This document shows positions 7,448 through 17,144 of a DNA stretch of 64,000 nt, one piece after another (positions within the stretch are counted from its first letter, which is position 1; the number at the start of each line of letters is the position of its first letter). The notes beneath the pieces were generated by a model that saw only the letters and a program-made list of their open reading frames with translations, searched no databases and had not been told where the DNA came from. This DNA is from Roseobacter sp. HKCCD6576-2. GTDB taxonomy: Bacteria > Pseudomonadota > Alphaproteobacteria > Rhodobacterales > Rhodobacteraceae. Made by a program: the position numbers and the translations under genes. Location: contig NZ_WVNW01000001.1 of assembly GCF_013179285.1 (NCBI RefSeq), positions 558,001 through 622,000 on the forward strand, given 5' to 3'.

Positions 7448-9640
7448 ATGAGCCAAGACTATTTCGCAGAAGGAGAGCTGGTGGGCGTGTTGACCACCGA
7501 GCCGCTGGATCGGGTGCTGGACTACAAAGCGCCCGAAGGTGGCTGCTGGCTGGGTGCGTTTGTCGAGGTGCCGTTGGGGCCGCGCAAGGTTTTGGGTGTG
7601 GTCTGGGGGCCGGGGCGGGGCGATTGGGATATTGCCAAGGTGCGCGCGGTGAACCGGGTCTTGGATGTGGCCCCGATGCGCGGCGAGTTGCGCGGGTTTT
7701 TGGAGAAAGCCGGGGCATATACGCTGACCTCCATGCCAGCGATGCTGCGCCTAGCAACCCGCGCGCCGGGTCTGTCGGACCCGCCCTCTATGCGGAAGGT
7801 CTATCGCTTGGGTGCGTCTGCGCCGGATCGGATGACCGATGCACGACGGCGGGTTTTGGCGGTGTTGGAGGAGTATGGCGGCTTGGCCTTCACGCTGAAG
7901 GAACTCAGCGAGATGGCTGGTGTGACCTCCTCGGTGGTGAAAGGTCTGGCGACGCAGGCCGCGGTGGAGGAAGCCGATACGCCGCGTGATGCACCCTATC
8001 TGCCGCTTGACCCAGACCGCTCGGGCAAAGACCTGACCGAGGATCAGGCGGTGGCAGCCAAGGTTTTGCGCGAGGCGGTCGGCTCCGGCACCTATGGCAC
8101 GACGCTTTTGAAGGGCGTCACCGGGTCGGGCAAGACCGAGGTGTATCTGGAGGCCGTCGCGGCCTGTTTGAAAGCGGGGCGGCAGGCGCTGGTGCTTTTG
8201 CCGGAGATTGCGCTGACCTCAGAGTTTCTAACCCGGGTCGAGCAGCGCTTTGGCGCGAAACCGGCGGAATGGCATTCCGGGGTGACGATGACCGAACGTC
8301 GCCGCTGTTGGCGGATGTTGGGGCAGGGCGCGGCGCAGCTTGTGGTGGGCGCGCGGTCTGCGCTGTTTCTGCCGTTCCGCGATCTGGGTTTGATCGTCGT
8401 CGATGAAGAGCACGATACCTCGTATAAACAAGAGGATGGCGTTCTTTATAACGCGCGCGACATGGCGGTGTTACGCGCCTCGATCAACTCTGCTCAGGTG
8501 GTGTTGGCCTCGGCCACGCCGTCCTTGGAAAGCTGGGCCAATGCCGAGGCGGGGAAATACGCGCGCCTTGATCTGACCGCGCGGTTTGGCGAGGCGGTTT
8601 TGCCCGAAATGCGGGCGATCGACATGCGGACGGAGGATTTGCCGGGCGATGCCTGGGTCTCGCCCAGCCTGCAAGCGGCGGTGAAACGGCGGCTGGCCGA
8701 TGGCGAGCAATCGCTGCTGTTTCTGAACCGTCGCGGTTATGCGCCAGTCACGATTTGCCGGGCCTGCGGGCATCAGGTTGGCTGTGACAATTGCGATGCG
8801 CGGATGGTCGAGCATCGGTTTCAGAAACGTTTGATGTGCCACCAATGCGGGGAGACGAAGCCGATGCCGCTGGCCTGCCCAGAGTGCAAGATCGAGGGCA
8901 AGATGGCCGCCGTTGGTCCGGGCGTGGAGCGGCTGGCCGAAGAGGCTGCGACGCTCTTTCCCGATGCGAAACTGGCGGTTCTGTCCTCCGATCTGTTCGG
9001 CTCTACCCGAGCGCTGAAAACGCAAATCGAAGAGATCGCGCAAGGTGAGACCGATATCATCATTGGCACGCAACTGGTGGCCAAGGGCCATAATTTCCCG
9101 CGTTTGACACTGGTCGGTGTCATCGACGCTGATCTGGGTCTGCAAGGCTCCGACTTGCGCGCGGCCGAACGCACGTTTCAGTTGATGCGACAGGTGTCGG
9201 GCCGGGCGGGTCGCGTGGATAAACCCGGTGTCGCCCTGATGCAGACCTTTCAGCCCGATCATCCGGTGATCCGCGCGATCCTGTCAGGTGATGAAGAGGG
9301 GTTCTGGCGGGCCGAGGCGGAGGAGCGGCAACAGGCTGGCATGCCGCCTTATGGCCGGATGGCGGGGATCATCCTGTCCGGCCCCGATGCGGCGCAAGTC
9401 TTTGATCTGGGAACGCATCTGGCCCGCACAGACGCACCGCTCCGCGCGCTTGGGGCGACGGTTTATGGCCCCGCCCCTGCGGCGATCGCGCGTATCCGGG
9501 GGCGGCACCGCGTGCGCCTTTTGGTCAAAGCGCCCAAGGGTGTGGCGCTGCAGCCTGCGATTGCGGAGTGGACTCAAGGATTGAAGCTCAAAGGCGGGCT
9601 GCGCCTTGCAGTCGATATCGACCCGCAGAGCTTCTATTAA
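7448..9640 (+). CDS. priA: Primosomal protein N' (replication restart helicase)
   Basis: A 3'-to-5' DNA helicase that reloads the replisome at stalled forks. The 730 residues show the 3'BD ([16 protein letters not shown] near the start), Walker A GVTGSGKT at 223-230, Walker B DEEH at 319-322, and eight zinc cysteines in four pairs (437/440, 446/449, 464/467, 477/480) that bind two Zn atoms. The ATG at 7448 is chosen; an ATG four codons upstream (7436) is possible. The helicase C half has the usual [12 protein letters not shown] and QVSGRAGR. Monocistronic, divergent from transaldolase. Confidence 0.95.
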   Translation: MSQDYFAEGELVGVLTTEPLDRVLDYKAPEGGCWLGAFVEVPLGPRKVLGVVWGPGRGDWDIAKVRAVNRVLDVAPMRGELRGFLEKAGAYTLTSMPAMLRLATRAPGLSDPPSMRKVYRLGASAPDRMTDARRRVLAVLEEYGGLAFTLKELSEMAGVTSSVVKGLATQAAVEEADTPRDAPYLPLDPDRSGKDLTEDQAVAAKVLREAVGSGTYGTTLLKGVTGSGKTEVYLEAVAACLKAGRQALVLLPEIALTSEFLTRVEQRFGAKPAEWHSGVTMTERRRCWRMLGQGAAQLVVGARSALFLPFRDLGLIVVDEEHDTSYKQEDGVLYNARDMAVLRASINSAQVVLASATPSLESWANAEAGKYARLDLTARFGEAVLPEMRAIDMRTEDLPGDAWVSPSLQAAVKRRLADGEQSLLFLNRRGYAPVTICRACGHQVGCDNCDARMVEHRFQKRLMCHQCGETKPMPLACPECKIEGKMAAVGPGVERLAEEAATLFPDAKLAVLSSDLFGSTRALKTQIEEIAQGETDIIIGTQLVAKGHNFPRLTLVGVIDADLGLQGSDLRAAERTFQLMRQVSGRAGRVDKPGVALMQTFQPDHPVIRAILSGDEEGFWRAEAEERQQAGMPPYGRMAGIILSGPDAAQVFDLGTHLARTDAPLRALGATVYGPAPAAIARIRGRHRVRLLVKAPKGVALQPAIAEWTQGLKLKGGLRLAVDIDPQSFY

Positions 9641-9709
9641 AATCGGTTCCCTTGCCTGATTTGCCCCGCTATTAACCCCGAACGATCCAACGAGAAGGGA
9701 CAGTTGCCC

Positions 9710-10795
9710 ATGTCCGCCGCTATCCGCCCGCAACCCGGCATTATGGAGATCGCGCTCTATCAGGGCGGGGCGAGTGCTATTGCGGGTATCGAAAACCCGC
9801 TCAAGCTCAGCTCGAACGAGAACCCGTTTGGCCCCTCGCCCAAGGCGGTTGAGGCGACGCAAGCGGTCGTGGCCGGGCTGCATCGCTATCCCTCCACCGA
9901 TCATGCGCCGCTGCGCGCGGCGATTGCCGAGATGCATGGTCTTGAGGCCGAGCGGATCATTATCGGTGTGGGCTCGGATGAGGTGTTGACGCTTTTGGCG
10001 ATGGCCTTCGCGGGGCCGGGTGATGAGGTGCTCTATCCTGAACATGGCTTCTCGCTCTATCGGATTTTTGCTCTCTCTGCCGGGGCGACACCGGTTGTGG
10101 CACCGGAAACCGACCGTGTTGTCGATGTGGATGCGATGCTCGCCCGGGTCACACCGGCCACGCGGCTTGTCTATCTCGCTAACCCCGCCAATCCGACCGG
10201 GACGCTGCTGAACAATACGGATCTGACCCGGCTGGCAGATGGCCTGCCCGCGGAATGTCTTTTGGTGCTCGACGGCGCTTACGCGGATTTTGTGCCGGGC
10301 TATGACGGCGGCGCGTCTCTGGTCAAAACCCGCGAGAATGTGGTGATGACCCGGACCTTTTCGAAGATTTATGGGCTTGGTGGGCTGCGTGTGGGCTGGG
10401 GCTATGCTCCGCAGCATGTGATCGATGTGCTGAACCGCATTCGCGGGCCGTTCAATATGTCGAGCCTCGCGCTGGCCGGGGCCGAAGCGGCGGTGCGGGA
10501 TCAAGCCTTTGTCGATCACTGCCGTCAGGTGAATATCGAGCAACGCGCCCGGCTAGCGGGGGGATTGGCGCAGCTTGGTATTCCGTCCGATGAGAGCCAC
10601 GCGAATTTCATCATGGCGCGGCTTGCCGATGAGGCCGAAGCCGTTGCGGCAGATACGCATCTGAAGTCACGCGGGATTTTGGTCCGGCTGGTGAAGGGCT
10701 ATGGCTTCCCCGAGGCGCTTCGGATCACTGTCGGGCGGCCCGAAGACGTCACGCGGGTGTTGGATGCCATGGCGGAGTTCAGAGGCGTGTCATGA
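9710..10795 (+). CDS. hisC: Histidinol-phosphate aminotransferase
   Basis: A PLP enzyme of the class I/II fold that transaminates histidinol phosphate in histidine synthesis; in this group it can also act on aromatic precursors. Of 361 residues, the PLP lysine is K219 ([15 protein letters not shown]), with ANPANPTG at 157-164 and D188/Y191. The ATG at 9710 follows GAAGGGA by 11 bases; a TTG two codons earlier is a weaker option. It overlaps tyrC by four bases (ATGA), which implies coupled translation and suggests a role in tyrosine/phenylalanine supply too. Confidence 0.93.
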   Translation: MSAAIRPQPGIMEIALYQGGASAIAGIENPLKLSSNENPFGPSPKAVEATQAVVAGLHRYPSTDHAPLRAAIAEMHGLEAERIIIGVGSDEVLTLLAMAFAGPGDEVLYPEHGFSLYRIFALSAGATPVVAPETDRVVDVDAMLARVTPATRLVYLANPANPTGTLLNNTDLTRLADGLPAECLLVLDGAYADFVPGYDGGASLVKTRENVVMTRTFSKIYGLGGLRVGWGYAPQHVIDVLNRIRGPFNMSSLALAGAEAAVRDQAFVDHCRQVNIEQRARLAGGLAQLGIPSDESHANFIMARLADEAEAVAADTHLKSRGILVRLVKGYGFPEALRITVGRPEDVTRVLDAMAEFRGVS

Positions 10796-11667
10796 GCATC
10801 TTATACAAAAAAGTTGCGCTGATCGGCTTGGGCCTGATCGCCGGGTCGATGGCCCATGCCATGCGCCGCGGCGGGTTGGCGGGCGAGATCATCGGCACGG
10901 CCCGCTCGGCCGAAACACGGCGGATCGCGGCGGAGATTGGCCTTTGCGATCAGATCGCTGAGACGGCGGCCGAGGCTGTGAAAGGCGCGGACCTCGTCGT
11001 CCTCTGCGTGCCGGTCGGGGTCATGGCTGCGGTGGCCGAAGAGATTGGCCCACATCTGACGCCGGGTGCGACGATCACCGATGTGGGGTCGGTCAAACGC
11101 GATGTGATCGCCCAGGTCGAGCCGTATCTGCCCGAGGATGTGCATTTTGTGCCCGGGCATCCGCTGGCCGGGACCGAGCATTCCGGGCCGAATTCCGGTT
11201 TTGCCGAGCTGTTCGACAATCGCTACACGCTATTGACCCCGCTCGAGGGCGCCGACCCGCAAGCGGTCGCCAAGCTGCGCGCGCTCTGGGAAGGCTGCGG
11301 CGCGAATGTCGAGGAAATGGACGCCGATCGCCATGATCTGGTGCTGGCCGTCACCTCGCACACACCGCATTTGATTGCCTACACGATGGTGGGTGTGGCC
11401 GATGATCTGCGCCGAGTGACCGATAGCGAGGTGATCAAATACTCCGCTGCGGGTTTCCGCGATTTTACCCGGATTGCGGCGAGTGATCCTACCATGTGGC
11501 GTGATGTGTTTCTGTCGAACAAGGATGCGACGCTGGAGATTCTCGGCCGCTTCACCGAAGAACTCTTTGCGCTGCAGCGCGCGATTCGCACTGGTGATGG
11601 GGACCATCTGCACGATTACTTTACGCGCACGCGGGCGATCCGACGCGGGATCATCGAAGCAGGTTAA
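10792..11667 (+). CDS. tyrC: Prephenate/arogenate dehydrogenase
   Basis: NAD(P)-dependent oxidative decarboxylase of the TyrA family that converts prephenate and/or arogenate in tyrosine synthesis. The Rossmann motif GLGLIAGS is at 12-19, and the catalytic-region motif [13 protein letters not shown] follows near 120-130. No chorismate mutase or ACT domain is fused; a separate chorismate mutase gene lies at 53861. The start overlaps the hisC stop. Length 291 residues is normal. Substrate preference (cyclohexadienyl versus strict) is not readable. Confidence 0.93.
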   Translation: MSILYKKVALIGLGLIAGSMAHAMRRGGLAGEIIGTARSAETRRIAAEIGLCDQIAETAAEAVKGADLVVLCVPVGVMAAVAEEIGPHLTPGATITDVGSVKRDVIAQVEPYLPEDVHFVPGHPLAGTEHSGPNSGFAELFDNRYTLLTPLEGADPQAVAKLRALWEGCGANVEEMDADRHDLVLAVTSHTPHLIAYTMVGVADDLRRVTDSEVIKYSAAGFRDFTRIAASDPTMWRDVFLSNKDATLEILGRFTEELFALQRAIRTGDGDHLHDYFTRTRAIRRGIIEAG

Positions 11668-11723
11668 GATACCGATGCGCCGAATTTTGGGCGTGCCAGC
11701 CCGCGCAAAGAGGATGCAGCGGA

Positions 11724-12725
11724 ATGAGGCTGGCCGTCTGGGCTTTGAGCGTTGTGCTGGCTTGGCCGGCGCTTGCCCAGGCACCAGATCGGTCGCCTTT
11801 CCCCACACCGCGCCCGGGCGGGACAACCGCTGCACCGACAACAGAGGTGCGTCAGGCCTCCGCCGCGACGCCCGCGCGTGTCGTGATCCGCGCCAGTGCC
11901 AACGCACCGCGCCGGTCGCTCCGCCCAATACTCCGCCCCGGTGGGTCGCCTTCCCAGACGGCAGCCGCGCAACCGACCGGGCCCGTGCCCGCCGCCACCG
12001 GCGAAACTGTTCAGATCATCGAACGCAGCGGTTTGTTTGGGATGAACCGGCGTGTGGTGGAAGTGCGGGCGATCAACGGGGCGACACGGCTGGCCGTTGT
12101 GCGATCTTTGAGACCTGAGATCCGCCCCGACGGGTTGGAACAAACCGTGCGGGCCGCCGCGACCCGCACCACGCCGTCGCGTGTGGCGCAGCCTGGGCGG
12201 CGCGGCGCGCTCTGCGGTCGGCCCGGGATCGTCGGCGAGCGTTTGTCGCCAATCACCGGTCGGATCAGCGGCTGCGGGATTGCCGAGCCGGTGCGTGTGC
12301 GCGAGATCGATGGCGTCACGCTCAGCCAGCCTGCGACAATCAACTGCGACGCGGCGCGGGCCTTGCAAACATGGCTCAATGACGGCGCGATCCCTGCGGT
12401 TGGCCGTACCGGCGGCGGCATCGCCTCATTGCGCGTGGTGGCGTCTTACTCTTGTCGCACGCGAAACAGCCGCCCGGGCGCACGGCTCAGCGAACACGCC
12501 CGCGGCAATGCGATCGATGTGGCGGCGATTGGCCTGGTGAATGGCCAAGAGCTCAGCGTGCTCAGCGATTGGAGGCGCGGTAACACGCGCAACCTTATGC
12601 GCCGTTTGCACAGCGAGGCCTGCGGGCCATTTGGCACTGTGCTCGGCCCGAATTCGGACCGGTTCCACCAGGATCATTTCCATTTCGACGTGGCGAGCTA
12701 TCGCTCGGGGCCCTATTGCCGCTAG
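11724..12725 (+). CDS. Extensin-like C-terminal domain protein, secreted
   Basis: 333 residues with a clear signal peptide (MRLAVWALSVVLAWPALAQA), a Pro/Arg/Thr-rich linker to about 180, then the extensin-like C-terminal domain common in alphaproteobacteria. The domain shows paired cysteines and a metal-site-like pattern, SEHARGNAID and HFHFD (318-322), reminiscent of D-Ala-D-Ala carboxypeptidase/VanY-type folds, which suggests a peptidoglycan or cell-wall role. It follows tyrC by 56 bases. Function is unproven for the family. Confidence 0.85.
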   Translation: MRLAVWALSVVLAWPALAQAPDRSPFPTPRPGGTTAAPTTEVRQASAATPARVVIRASANAPRRSLRPILRPGGSPSQTAAAQPTGPVPAATGETVQIIERSGLFGMNRRVVEVRAINGATRLAVVRSLRPEIRPDGLEQTVRAAATRTTPSRVAQPGRRGALCGRPGIVGERLSPITGRISGCGIAEPVRVREIDGVTLSQPATINCDAARALQTWLNDGAIPAVGRTGGGIASLRVVASYSCRTRNSRPGARLSEHARGNAIDVAAIGLVNGQELSVLSDWRRGNTRNLMRRLHSEACGPFGTVLGPNSDRFHQDHFHFDVASYRSGPYCR

Positions 12726-12731
12726 GGCGCG

Positions 12732-13733
12732 CTACCGCAGCACCAGGCGCGGGGCGTCTCCCACGGGAATTGGGCCGAAAAACACCCGCTGATCCCGGAA
12801 GCTAAGAGGTGCATCGATATCGGTGTCGCGCCCCGAGAGGCCCGCGACCAGTCCCAAAATACGCTCGATCCCGCCACGCGCTTCAACCGGAATGGCGCCG
12901 GCATTCACCCCCATCTCGACCATCTCGCGCCAGTTCTGCGCGCGGACCGAAATCTCGCCGTTTGGGTAGCCGTCGGCATCGACGGCCATCTCCCCCGCGA
13001 GACGCAGGGACAACTCCCCCCAATTGGCGCTCAGATCGGCGAGATCAATCGACGTGATGCCGGGCCGCGACTGTTCCAGCGCCGTCAGGTCCCAGGGCCG
13101 ATCAAAGCCCATGACCGCTTCAAACCGAACCAATTCAATCGCTTCGGGCAAAATGCCCGCAGGGTTCAGCACGGCTTGTACGGGCTCCGCCGGAGTCAAC
13201 GCATTGGCCTCAAAGAGAATGTCATAAGTCGCGTTGGTTTCGGGCAGCCGCGCGACCTGAAGCTCCGCCGCTTCAAGCGCCATCTGCCACCCCTCGGTGC
13301 TGCGGACCGCGACATTGGCCAGGGTCATCTCAGATTCATCCAAGGCCAGGTCGCCGCCCGGGCGCACTTCCACCACCGCGCCCATCTCGGAATTGGTGAT
13401 CGTCAGCCGCTCGAAGGGGGATGCCAGGCTTTGCTCAGGCGGCCAAATCGCCTCGATCCGTTGCGGTTGATAGCTCGGCTGTGTGATCTGAAACTCGGGC
13501 GCGATCCAGGCCCATCCGGTCTCAGGATCGGCGAGTTCGACTTCACGCAGCTCCGTCCGAAACCGGATCGGATAACCACCGGTTTCAAGGCTCTCGTAAT
13601 TTACCAGCCAGCCTTCGGACGCGCGCGCGTCCAGCCAGGCGCCCATCACCCGCTCGGTCCCATAAGCCCCGGCAAACCAAATGCCCGACCAGAGCACCGC
13701 GATGATGCCCAAGACCCAAAACCAAACGCGCAT
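12732..13733 (-). CDS. DUF2125 family protein, membrane-anchored
   Basis: 333 residues with an N-terminal membrane anchor (MRVWFWVLGIIAVLWSGIWFAG) and a beta-rich periplasmic body including IWFAGAYGTERVMGAWL and GYPIRF, typical of DUF2125. The function of the family is unknown; its AsmA-like beta structure hints at envelope assembly. ATG at 13733 is chosen because the 13 upstream in-frame codons are charged and would mask the membrane anchor. Its stop is six bases from the convergent extensin-like gene. Confidence 0.82.
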   Translation of the reverse strand: MRVWFWVLGIIAVLWSGIWFAGAYGTERVMGAWLDARASEGWLVNYESLETGGYPIRFRTELREVELADPETGWAWIAPEFQITQPSYQPQRIEAIWPPEQSLASPFERLTITNSEMGAVVEVRPGGDLALDESEMTLANVAVRSTEGWQMALEAAELQVARLPETNATYDILFEANALTPAEPVQAVLNPAGILPEAIELVRFEAVMGFDRPWDLTALEQSRPGITSIDLADLSANWGELSLRLAGEMAVDADGYPNGEISVRAQNWREMVEMGVNAGAIPVEARGGIERILGLVAGLSGRDTDIDAPLSFRDQRVFFGPIPVGDAPRLVLR

Positions 13734-13804
13734 CGGCGCGATCTCCCCTTCAAATTCGTCTGCCCCCTGCATATAGGCAAGGGTTCAGGAAAGGACCATC
13801 TTCG

Positions 13805-14347
13805 ATGTCTGATGCGCTTTGGGTCTTTGGATATGGCTCGCTTCTTTGGGATCCGGGCTTCGATGTGGCAGAACGGCGGCTGGCCCGGCTTGATGGCTGG
13901 CATCGCAGCTTTTGCATGTCGTCGATCCACCATCGCGGAACCGAAGAGAACCCGGGGCTGGTCTTGGCGCTTGATGCGGCCGTGGGGGCGCATTGCGACG
14001 GTGTGGCGCTGCGGGTTGTGGGGGGGCAGGAAGAGGCGGTGCTCGCCTATCTGCGGGAGCGGGAGCTGATCTCCTCGGCCTATCTGGAGACTCGCCTCGT
14101 TGTCGATTTCCACTGCACGGGGCAGGCCGAGGCGCTGACCTATGTGATCAACCGCCAGCACCGGCAATATATGGGGGCGCTCAGTCTGGAGACACAGGCG
14201 AGGATCATCGCGCGCGCCACTGGCGGGCGGGGCCCAAATGACCAGTATCTCTACAACACCGCCGCCCATCTGGCGGAGCTGAACTTGGCCGATCCGGACA
14301 TGGAGTGGTTGGTGCGTCGGGTGCAGGCGCTGACAACTGAGGCGTGA
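13805..14347 (+). CDS. chaC: ChaC-type glutathione-specific gamma-glutamylcyclotransferase
   Basis: 180-residue cytoplasmic enzyme that cleaves glutathione to 5-oxoproline and Cys-Gly. The substrate-binding GYGSLLW is at 9-15 and the catalytic glutamate region YLRERE at 82-87, as in ChaC. The C-terminal YLYNTAAHLAELN is also conserved. Divergent from the DUF2125 gene. Found alone, with no chaA/B neighbours. Confidence 0.92.
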   Translation: MSDALWVFGYGSLLWDPGFDVAERRLARLDGWHRSFCMSSIHHRGTEENPGLVLALDAAVGAHCDGVALRVVGGQEEAVLAYLRERELISSAYLETRLVVDFHCTGQAEALTYVINRQHRQYMGALSLETQARIIARATGGRGPNDQYLYNTAAHLAELNLADPDMEWLVRRVQALTTEA

Positions 14348-14497
14348 TGTTGGATAAGTTCGGCACCGCGACCTGACGCATCTTTGGGTGCGATCCCGGC
14401 ACATCTTTCATCAGCGCCGTCTATACGACCGGCGGTTTGTCCCGAGCATCTGACATCGAGTGTGCGGCGACCCAATCCGCATGAGCCGGTCGGTGTG

Positions 14498-14839
14498 TCA
14501 CTCAACCTGTAACACGAACCTCTCGGCGCCCCAGCCAGTGACATTGCAGCGGGCGCGGATGAAGACCTGCGTGACACCCTCGGGGATCGTGACATTGCCG
14601 AGTGAGCGGGTGAAGGGTTGTTCCTCAACATGTGGGTGAAACAGGGTTCGCGTACCAAGCACGGTGCCGTCTTCAAGTTCGACTTGCCACCCATCGGCGT
14701 AGTGATCCCAACCTGTATCCGGATGGGCCAGCGTCACATGGATCGTGTCCCCCCGTTGTTCGGCAGCCAGAATTTCGGGGGGCTCGGCCAAGGCCAGGGC
14801 AGGGAAAAGCAAGGTCGCGGCAATCAAGGCCAGTCTCAT
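14498..14839 (-). CDS. Small secreted protein of unknown function
   Basis: 113 residues with a standard signal peptide (MRLALIAATLLFPALALA) and a mature part of about 95 residues rich in beta-forming sequence, including VTLAHPDTGWDHYADGW and a single Cys near RARCNVTGWG. I do not recognise the function. Its ATG overlaps the stop of the DUF599 gene by four bases, so the two are co-translated and probably work in the envelope together. The 150 bases downstream hold nothing I can identify. Confidence 0.75.
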   Translation of the reverse strand: MRLALIAATLLFPALALAEPPEILAAEQRGDTIHVTLAHPDTGWDHYADGWQVELEDGTVLGTRTLFHPHVEEQPFTRSLGNVTIPEGVTQVFIRARCNVTGWGAERFVLQVE

Positions 14840-15543
14840 GGCATCTCTCCATCATCGGTTAGGATAACTTCACGGGATGTCGAGGCGAAATCCCGGCTCC
14901 AGATTCCGTAGGAGATAATGGCGGTCGCGGCCAGAAGCGGCAAGGGGCCAAACAGCCACGCCAAGGAGCCGAGCGAGAAATAGATCGCTCGCATGCCGCG
15001 GTTGAAATTATAGGATGCGCGAATGTTGATCACGGCAGCTTTTGCGGCCCGTGAGGCGGCATGCGGATCATCCGGCTTGTTCGGGATGGCGGCCATCATG
15101 ACAGCGCAGTAGCCGAAGAGCCGGTTCGACCAGACGAAGCGCAGCACCGATTGGGCAAGAAGGCCAACGGTGAGCAGAAGTTTGATCTGCCACAGAAGGG
15201 CGGTTTCTTCTTCCAGGGTCAGGTCGCGGGCGACGACCAAGAGTTGATCGGAGTTGCTGATCAAGGTGAGCAGCCCGCCAAGTGCCAGCATTGCGCCAGA
15301 GGCAAAGAACGCGGTGCTTTGGCGCAGATTGGTCAGGATCGTCGCGTCGAAGATCCGCATCTCTCGCTGCACCAGCTCGTCCATCCAGGCGCGCCGATAA
15401 TGCGACATCAGCACGGTGACCGATGGATGGCGGACCCGATCCGATTCAATCCAAGCGCCAAGCCCGCCCCATGCGGCGAGCAGGAGCCCGACCGCCAGTG
15501 CATCAAGCCAGCTGAGAGAGGTTATGACCGAGAAGAAATCCAT
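14836..15543 (-). CDS. DUF599 family inner-membrane protein
   Basis: 235 residues with about four membrane helices (near 10-28, 80-98, 115-135, 195-220) separated by a cytoplasmic stretch; matches the DUF599 family of unknown function. ATG at 15543 (MDFFSVITSLSWLDALAVG) is preferred to a 22-codon extension because the family begins with this amphipathic helix; AAGG lies 12 bases upstream and AGAGG directly abuts the ATG. Transcribed divergently from glcD, so the large palindrome at 15577-15618 sits between the two promoters. Confidence 0.8.
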   Translation of the reverse strand: MDFFSVITSLSWLDALAVGLLLAAWGGLGAWIESDRVRHPSVTVLMSHYRRAWMDELVQREMRIFDATILTNLRQSTAFFASGAMLALGGLLTLISNSDQLLVVARDLTLEEETALLWQIKLLLTVGLLAQSVLRFVWSNRLFGYCAVMMAAIPNKPDDPHAASRAAKAAVINIRASYNFNRGMRAIYFSLGSLAWLFGPLPLLAATAIISYGIWSRDFASTSREVILTDDGEMP

Positions 15544-15576
15544 CCTCTGAACCTTAGCGATTGAGATTCCAGTTGC

Positions 15577-15618
15577 CATCCGGTGAAATTGGTTATATTT
15601 ATTTACCAATACCGGATG
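15577..15618. promoter_or_regulatory. Large nested palindrome, candidate GntR-type operator for glcDEF
   Basis: CATCCGGT at 15577-15584 and ATTGGT at 15588-15593 are mirrored by ACCAAT at 15605-15610 and ACCGGATG at 15611-15618, around an AT-only core (TATATTTATTT) that could hold a -10 element. The inner TTGGT/ACCAA half-sites resemble the operators of FadR-branch GntR regulators such as PdhR, LldR and GlcC, and GlcC controls glycolate oxidation in enterics. It ends 15 bases before the glcD start. No regulator gene is adjacent. Confidence 0.6.
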
Positions 15619-15632
15619 GGAGGACCGATATC

Positions 15633-17072
15633 ATGGAGATGCCAACACCGGATCCAGTCGTTCTGGAGAAGAAATCGGCGCTGGTTGCGCGGCTTCTATC
15701 GGTTTTGCCGAGGGAGGCGGTGATCCATGAAGAGGCGGAGACGCGTGCCTATGAATGTGACGCGCTCACGGCCTATAAATGTCCGCCGCTGGCCGCCGTC
15801 CTTCCGTCATCGACCGAAGAGGTCGCGGCGATTCTGAAGATTTGCCATGAAATGGGCGTCCCGGTGGTGCCGCGTGGTTCGGGCACCTCGCTTGCCGGTG
15901 GGGCCCTGCCCACTGCTGATAGTGTTATCCTGGGCGTTGCCCGGTTGAACGAGGTTTTGGAGACCGATTACGACAATCGGTTCATCCGCGTGCAGTCCGG
16001 TCGGACCAATCTGAGCGTCACAGGCGCCGTCGAAGAAGACGGGTTTTTCTATGCGCCGGACCCGTCAAGCCAGTTGGCCTGCGCCATTGCGGGCAATGTG
16101 GCGATGAACTCTGGCGGGGCACATTGCCTGAAGTATGGGGTGACGACCAATAACCTGTTGGGTGTCACCATGGTCACTATGGATGGTCAGGTGATGGAGA
16201 TTGGCGGCGCGCATATGGATGCGGGCGGGTATGACCTTTTGGGCTTGATCTGCGGCTCGGAAGGGCAATTGGGTGTGGTCACCGAGGCGACGCTTCGGAT
16301 CTTGCCAAAGCCCGAGGGCGCGCGTCCGGTGCTGATTGGGTTTGATGACAATGAGGTCGCAGGCGCGTGCGTTGCCGACATCATTAAGGCGGGCGTTCTG
16401 CCGGTTGCGATTGAATTCATGGATCGGCTTTGCATCGAAACCACCGAGAAATTCGCCAATGCAGGGTACCCCGACTGTAATGCGTTGTTGATTGTCGAGG
16501 TCGAGGGATCGGACGCCGAAATCGACGAACAGCTTGGCGTAATCCTGCAGATCGCGCGCAAATACGACCCGGTAGAGCTGCGCGAGAGCAAGTCGGCTGA
16601 AGAGAGTGCCAAGATTTGGCTGGGCCGGAAATCCGCCTTTGGCGCGATTGGGCAGATCAATGATTACATGTGTCTCGACGGCACGATCCCCGTCTCCAGC
16701 CTGCCGTATGTTCTGCGTCGCATTGGTGAGATGAGCGAAGAATACGGGCTTCAGGTTGGCAATGTCTTCCATGCGGGCGATGGCAATATGCATCCGCTGA
16801 TCTTGTTCGATGCGAATAAGCCTGGAGATTTGGAAACCTGCGAAGCCTTCGGTGCGGAGATTTTGAAGCTCTGCGTTGAGGTGGGTGGGTGTTTGACCGG
16901 CGAGCATGGCGTGGGCATTGAAAAGCGTGATTTGATGAATGCGCAGTTCAACCCGGACGATCTGGAGCTTCAGATGCAAGTGAAGGATGTGTTTGATCCA
17001 GCCTGGTTGTTGAATCCGGCGAAAGTCTTCCCGCTTGATGCCTCCCAAAGCCGTAGGGATGTCGCCGCCTGA
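15633..17072 (+). CDS. glcD: Glycolate oxidase, FAD-binding subunit GlcD
   Basis: Large flavoprotein subunit of membrane-associated glycolate dehydrogenase, which oxidises glycolate to glyoxylate and feeds electrons to quinone. 479 residues: PCMH FAD-binding domain with PRGSGTSLAGG at 80-90, and a FAD-oxidase C domain with FHAGDGNMHP and GEHGVGIEK. ATG at 15633 follows GGGAGG by eight bases; upstream in-frame codons run through the palindrome and are non-coding. It is first in glcD-glcE-glcF. In marine bacteria glycolate is a common algal exudate. Confidence 0.95.
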   Translation: MEMPTPDPVVLEKKSALVARLLSVLPREAVIHEEAETRAYECDALTAYKCPPLAAVLPSSTEEVAAILKICHEMGVPVVPRGSGTSLAGGALPTADSVILGVARLNEVLETDYDNRFIRVQSGRTNLSVTGAVEEDGFFYAPDPSSQLACAIAGNVAMNSGGAHCLKYGVTTNNLLGVTMVTMDGQVMEIGGAHMDAGGYDLLGLICGSEGQLGVVTEATLRILPKPEGARPVLIGFDDNEVAGACVADIIKAGVLPVAIEFMDRLCIETTEKFANAGYPDCNALLIVEVEGSDAEIDEQLGVILQIARKYDPVELRESKSAEESAKIWLGRKSAFGAIGQINDYMCLDGTIPVSSLPYVLRRIGEMSEEYGLQVGNVFHAGDGNMHPLILFDANKPGDLETCEAFGAEILKLCVEVGGCLTGEHGVGIEKRDLMNAQFNPDDLELQMQVKDVFDPAWLLNPAKVFPLDASQSRRDVAA

Positions 17073-17082
17073 CGGCGGCGAC
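17061..17082 (+). other. Perfect 9-bp hairpin with the glcD stop codon in its loop
   Basis: GTCGCCGCC (17061-17069) pairs fully with GGCGGCGAC (17074-17082); the four-base loop TGAC contains the glcD stop TGA (17070-17072). A second hairpin begins four bases later. No T-run follows. Such a structure could slow 3' decay or partial termination and so set the GlcD:GlcE ratio; this is inference. Confidence 0.6.
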
Positions 17083-17085
17083 CCG

Positions 17086-17134
17086 CTGGGGGCCGCTGAC
17101 CCCAGGCCCGACGGATATTTATCACCAGAAGAAG
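17086..17134 (+). repeat. Composite intergenic element, copy 1 (hairpin plus GGATATTT box)
   Basis: A hairpin CTGGGG (17086-17091)/CCCCAG (17100-17105) is followed by GGATATTT at 17113-17120 and AGAAGAAGG at 17126-17134. The same order of parts recurs at 32891-32950 between trmB and aroA. The purine-rich end lies 11 bases before the glcE GTG, so the final GAAGGA may serve as its ribosome site. Confidence 0.5.
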
Positions 17135-17144
17135 GACAGGCCCG

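Noticed and set aside
9284-10543. Long minus-strand frame opposite priA end and hisC
   Set aside because: Shadow of hisC; His/Arg-rich nonsense with no recognisable domain.
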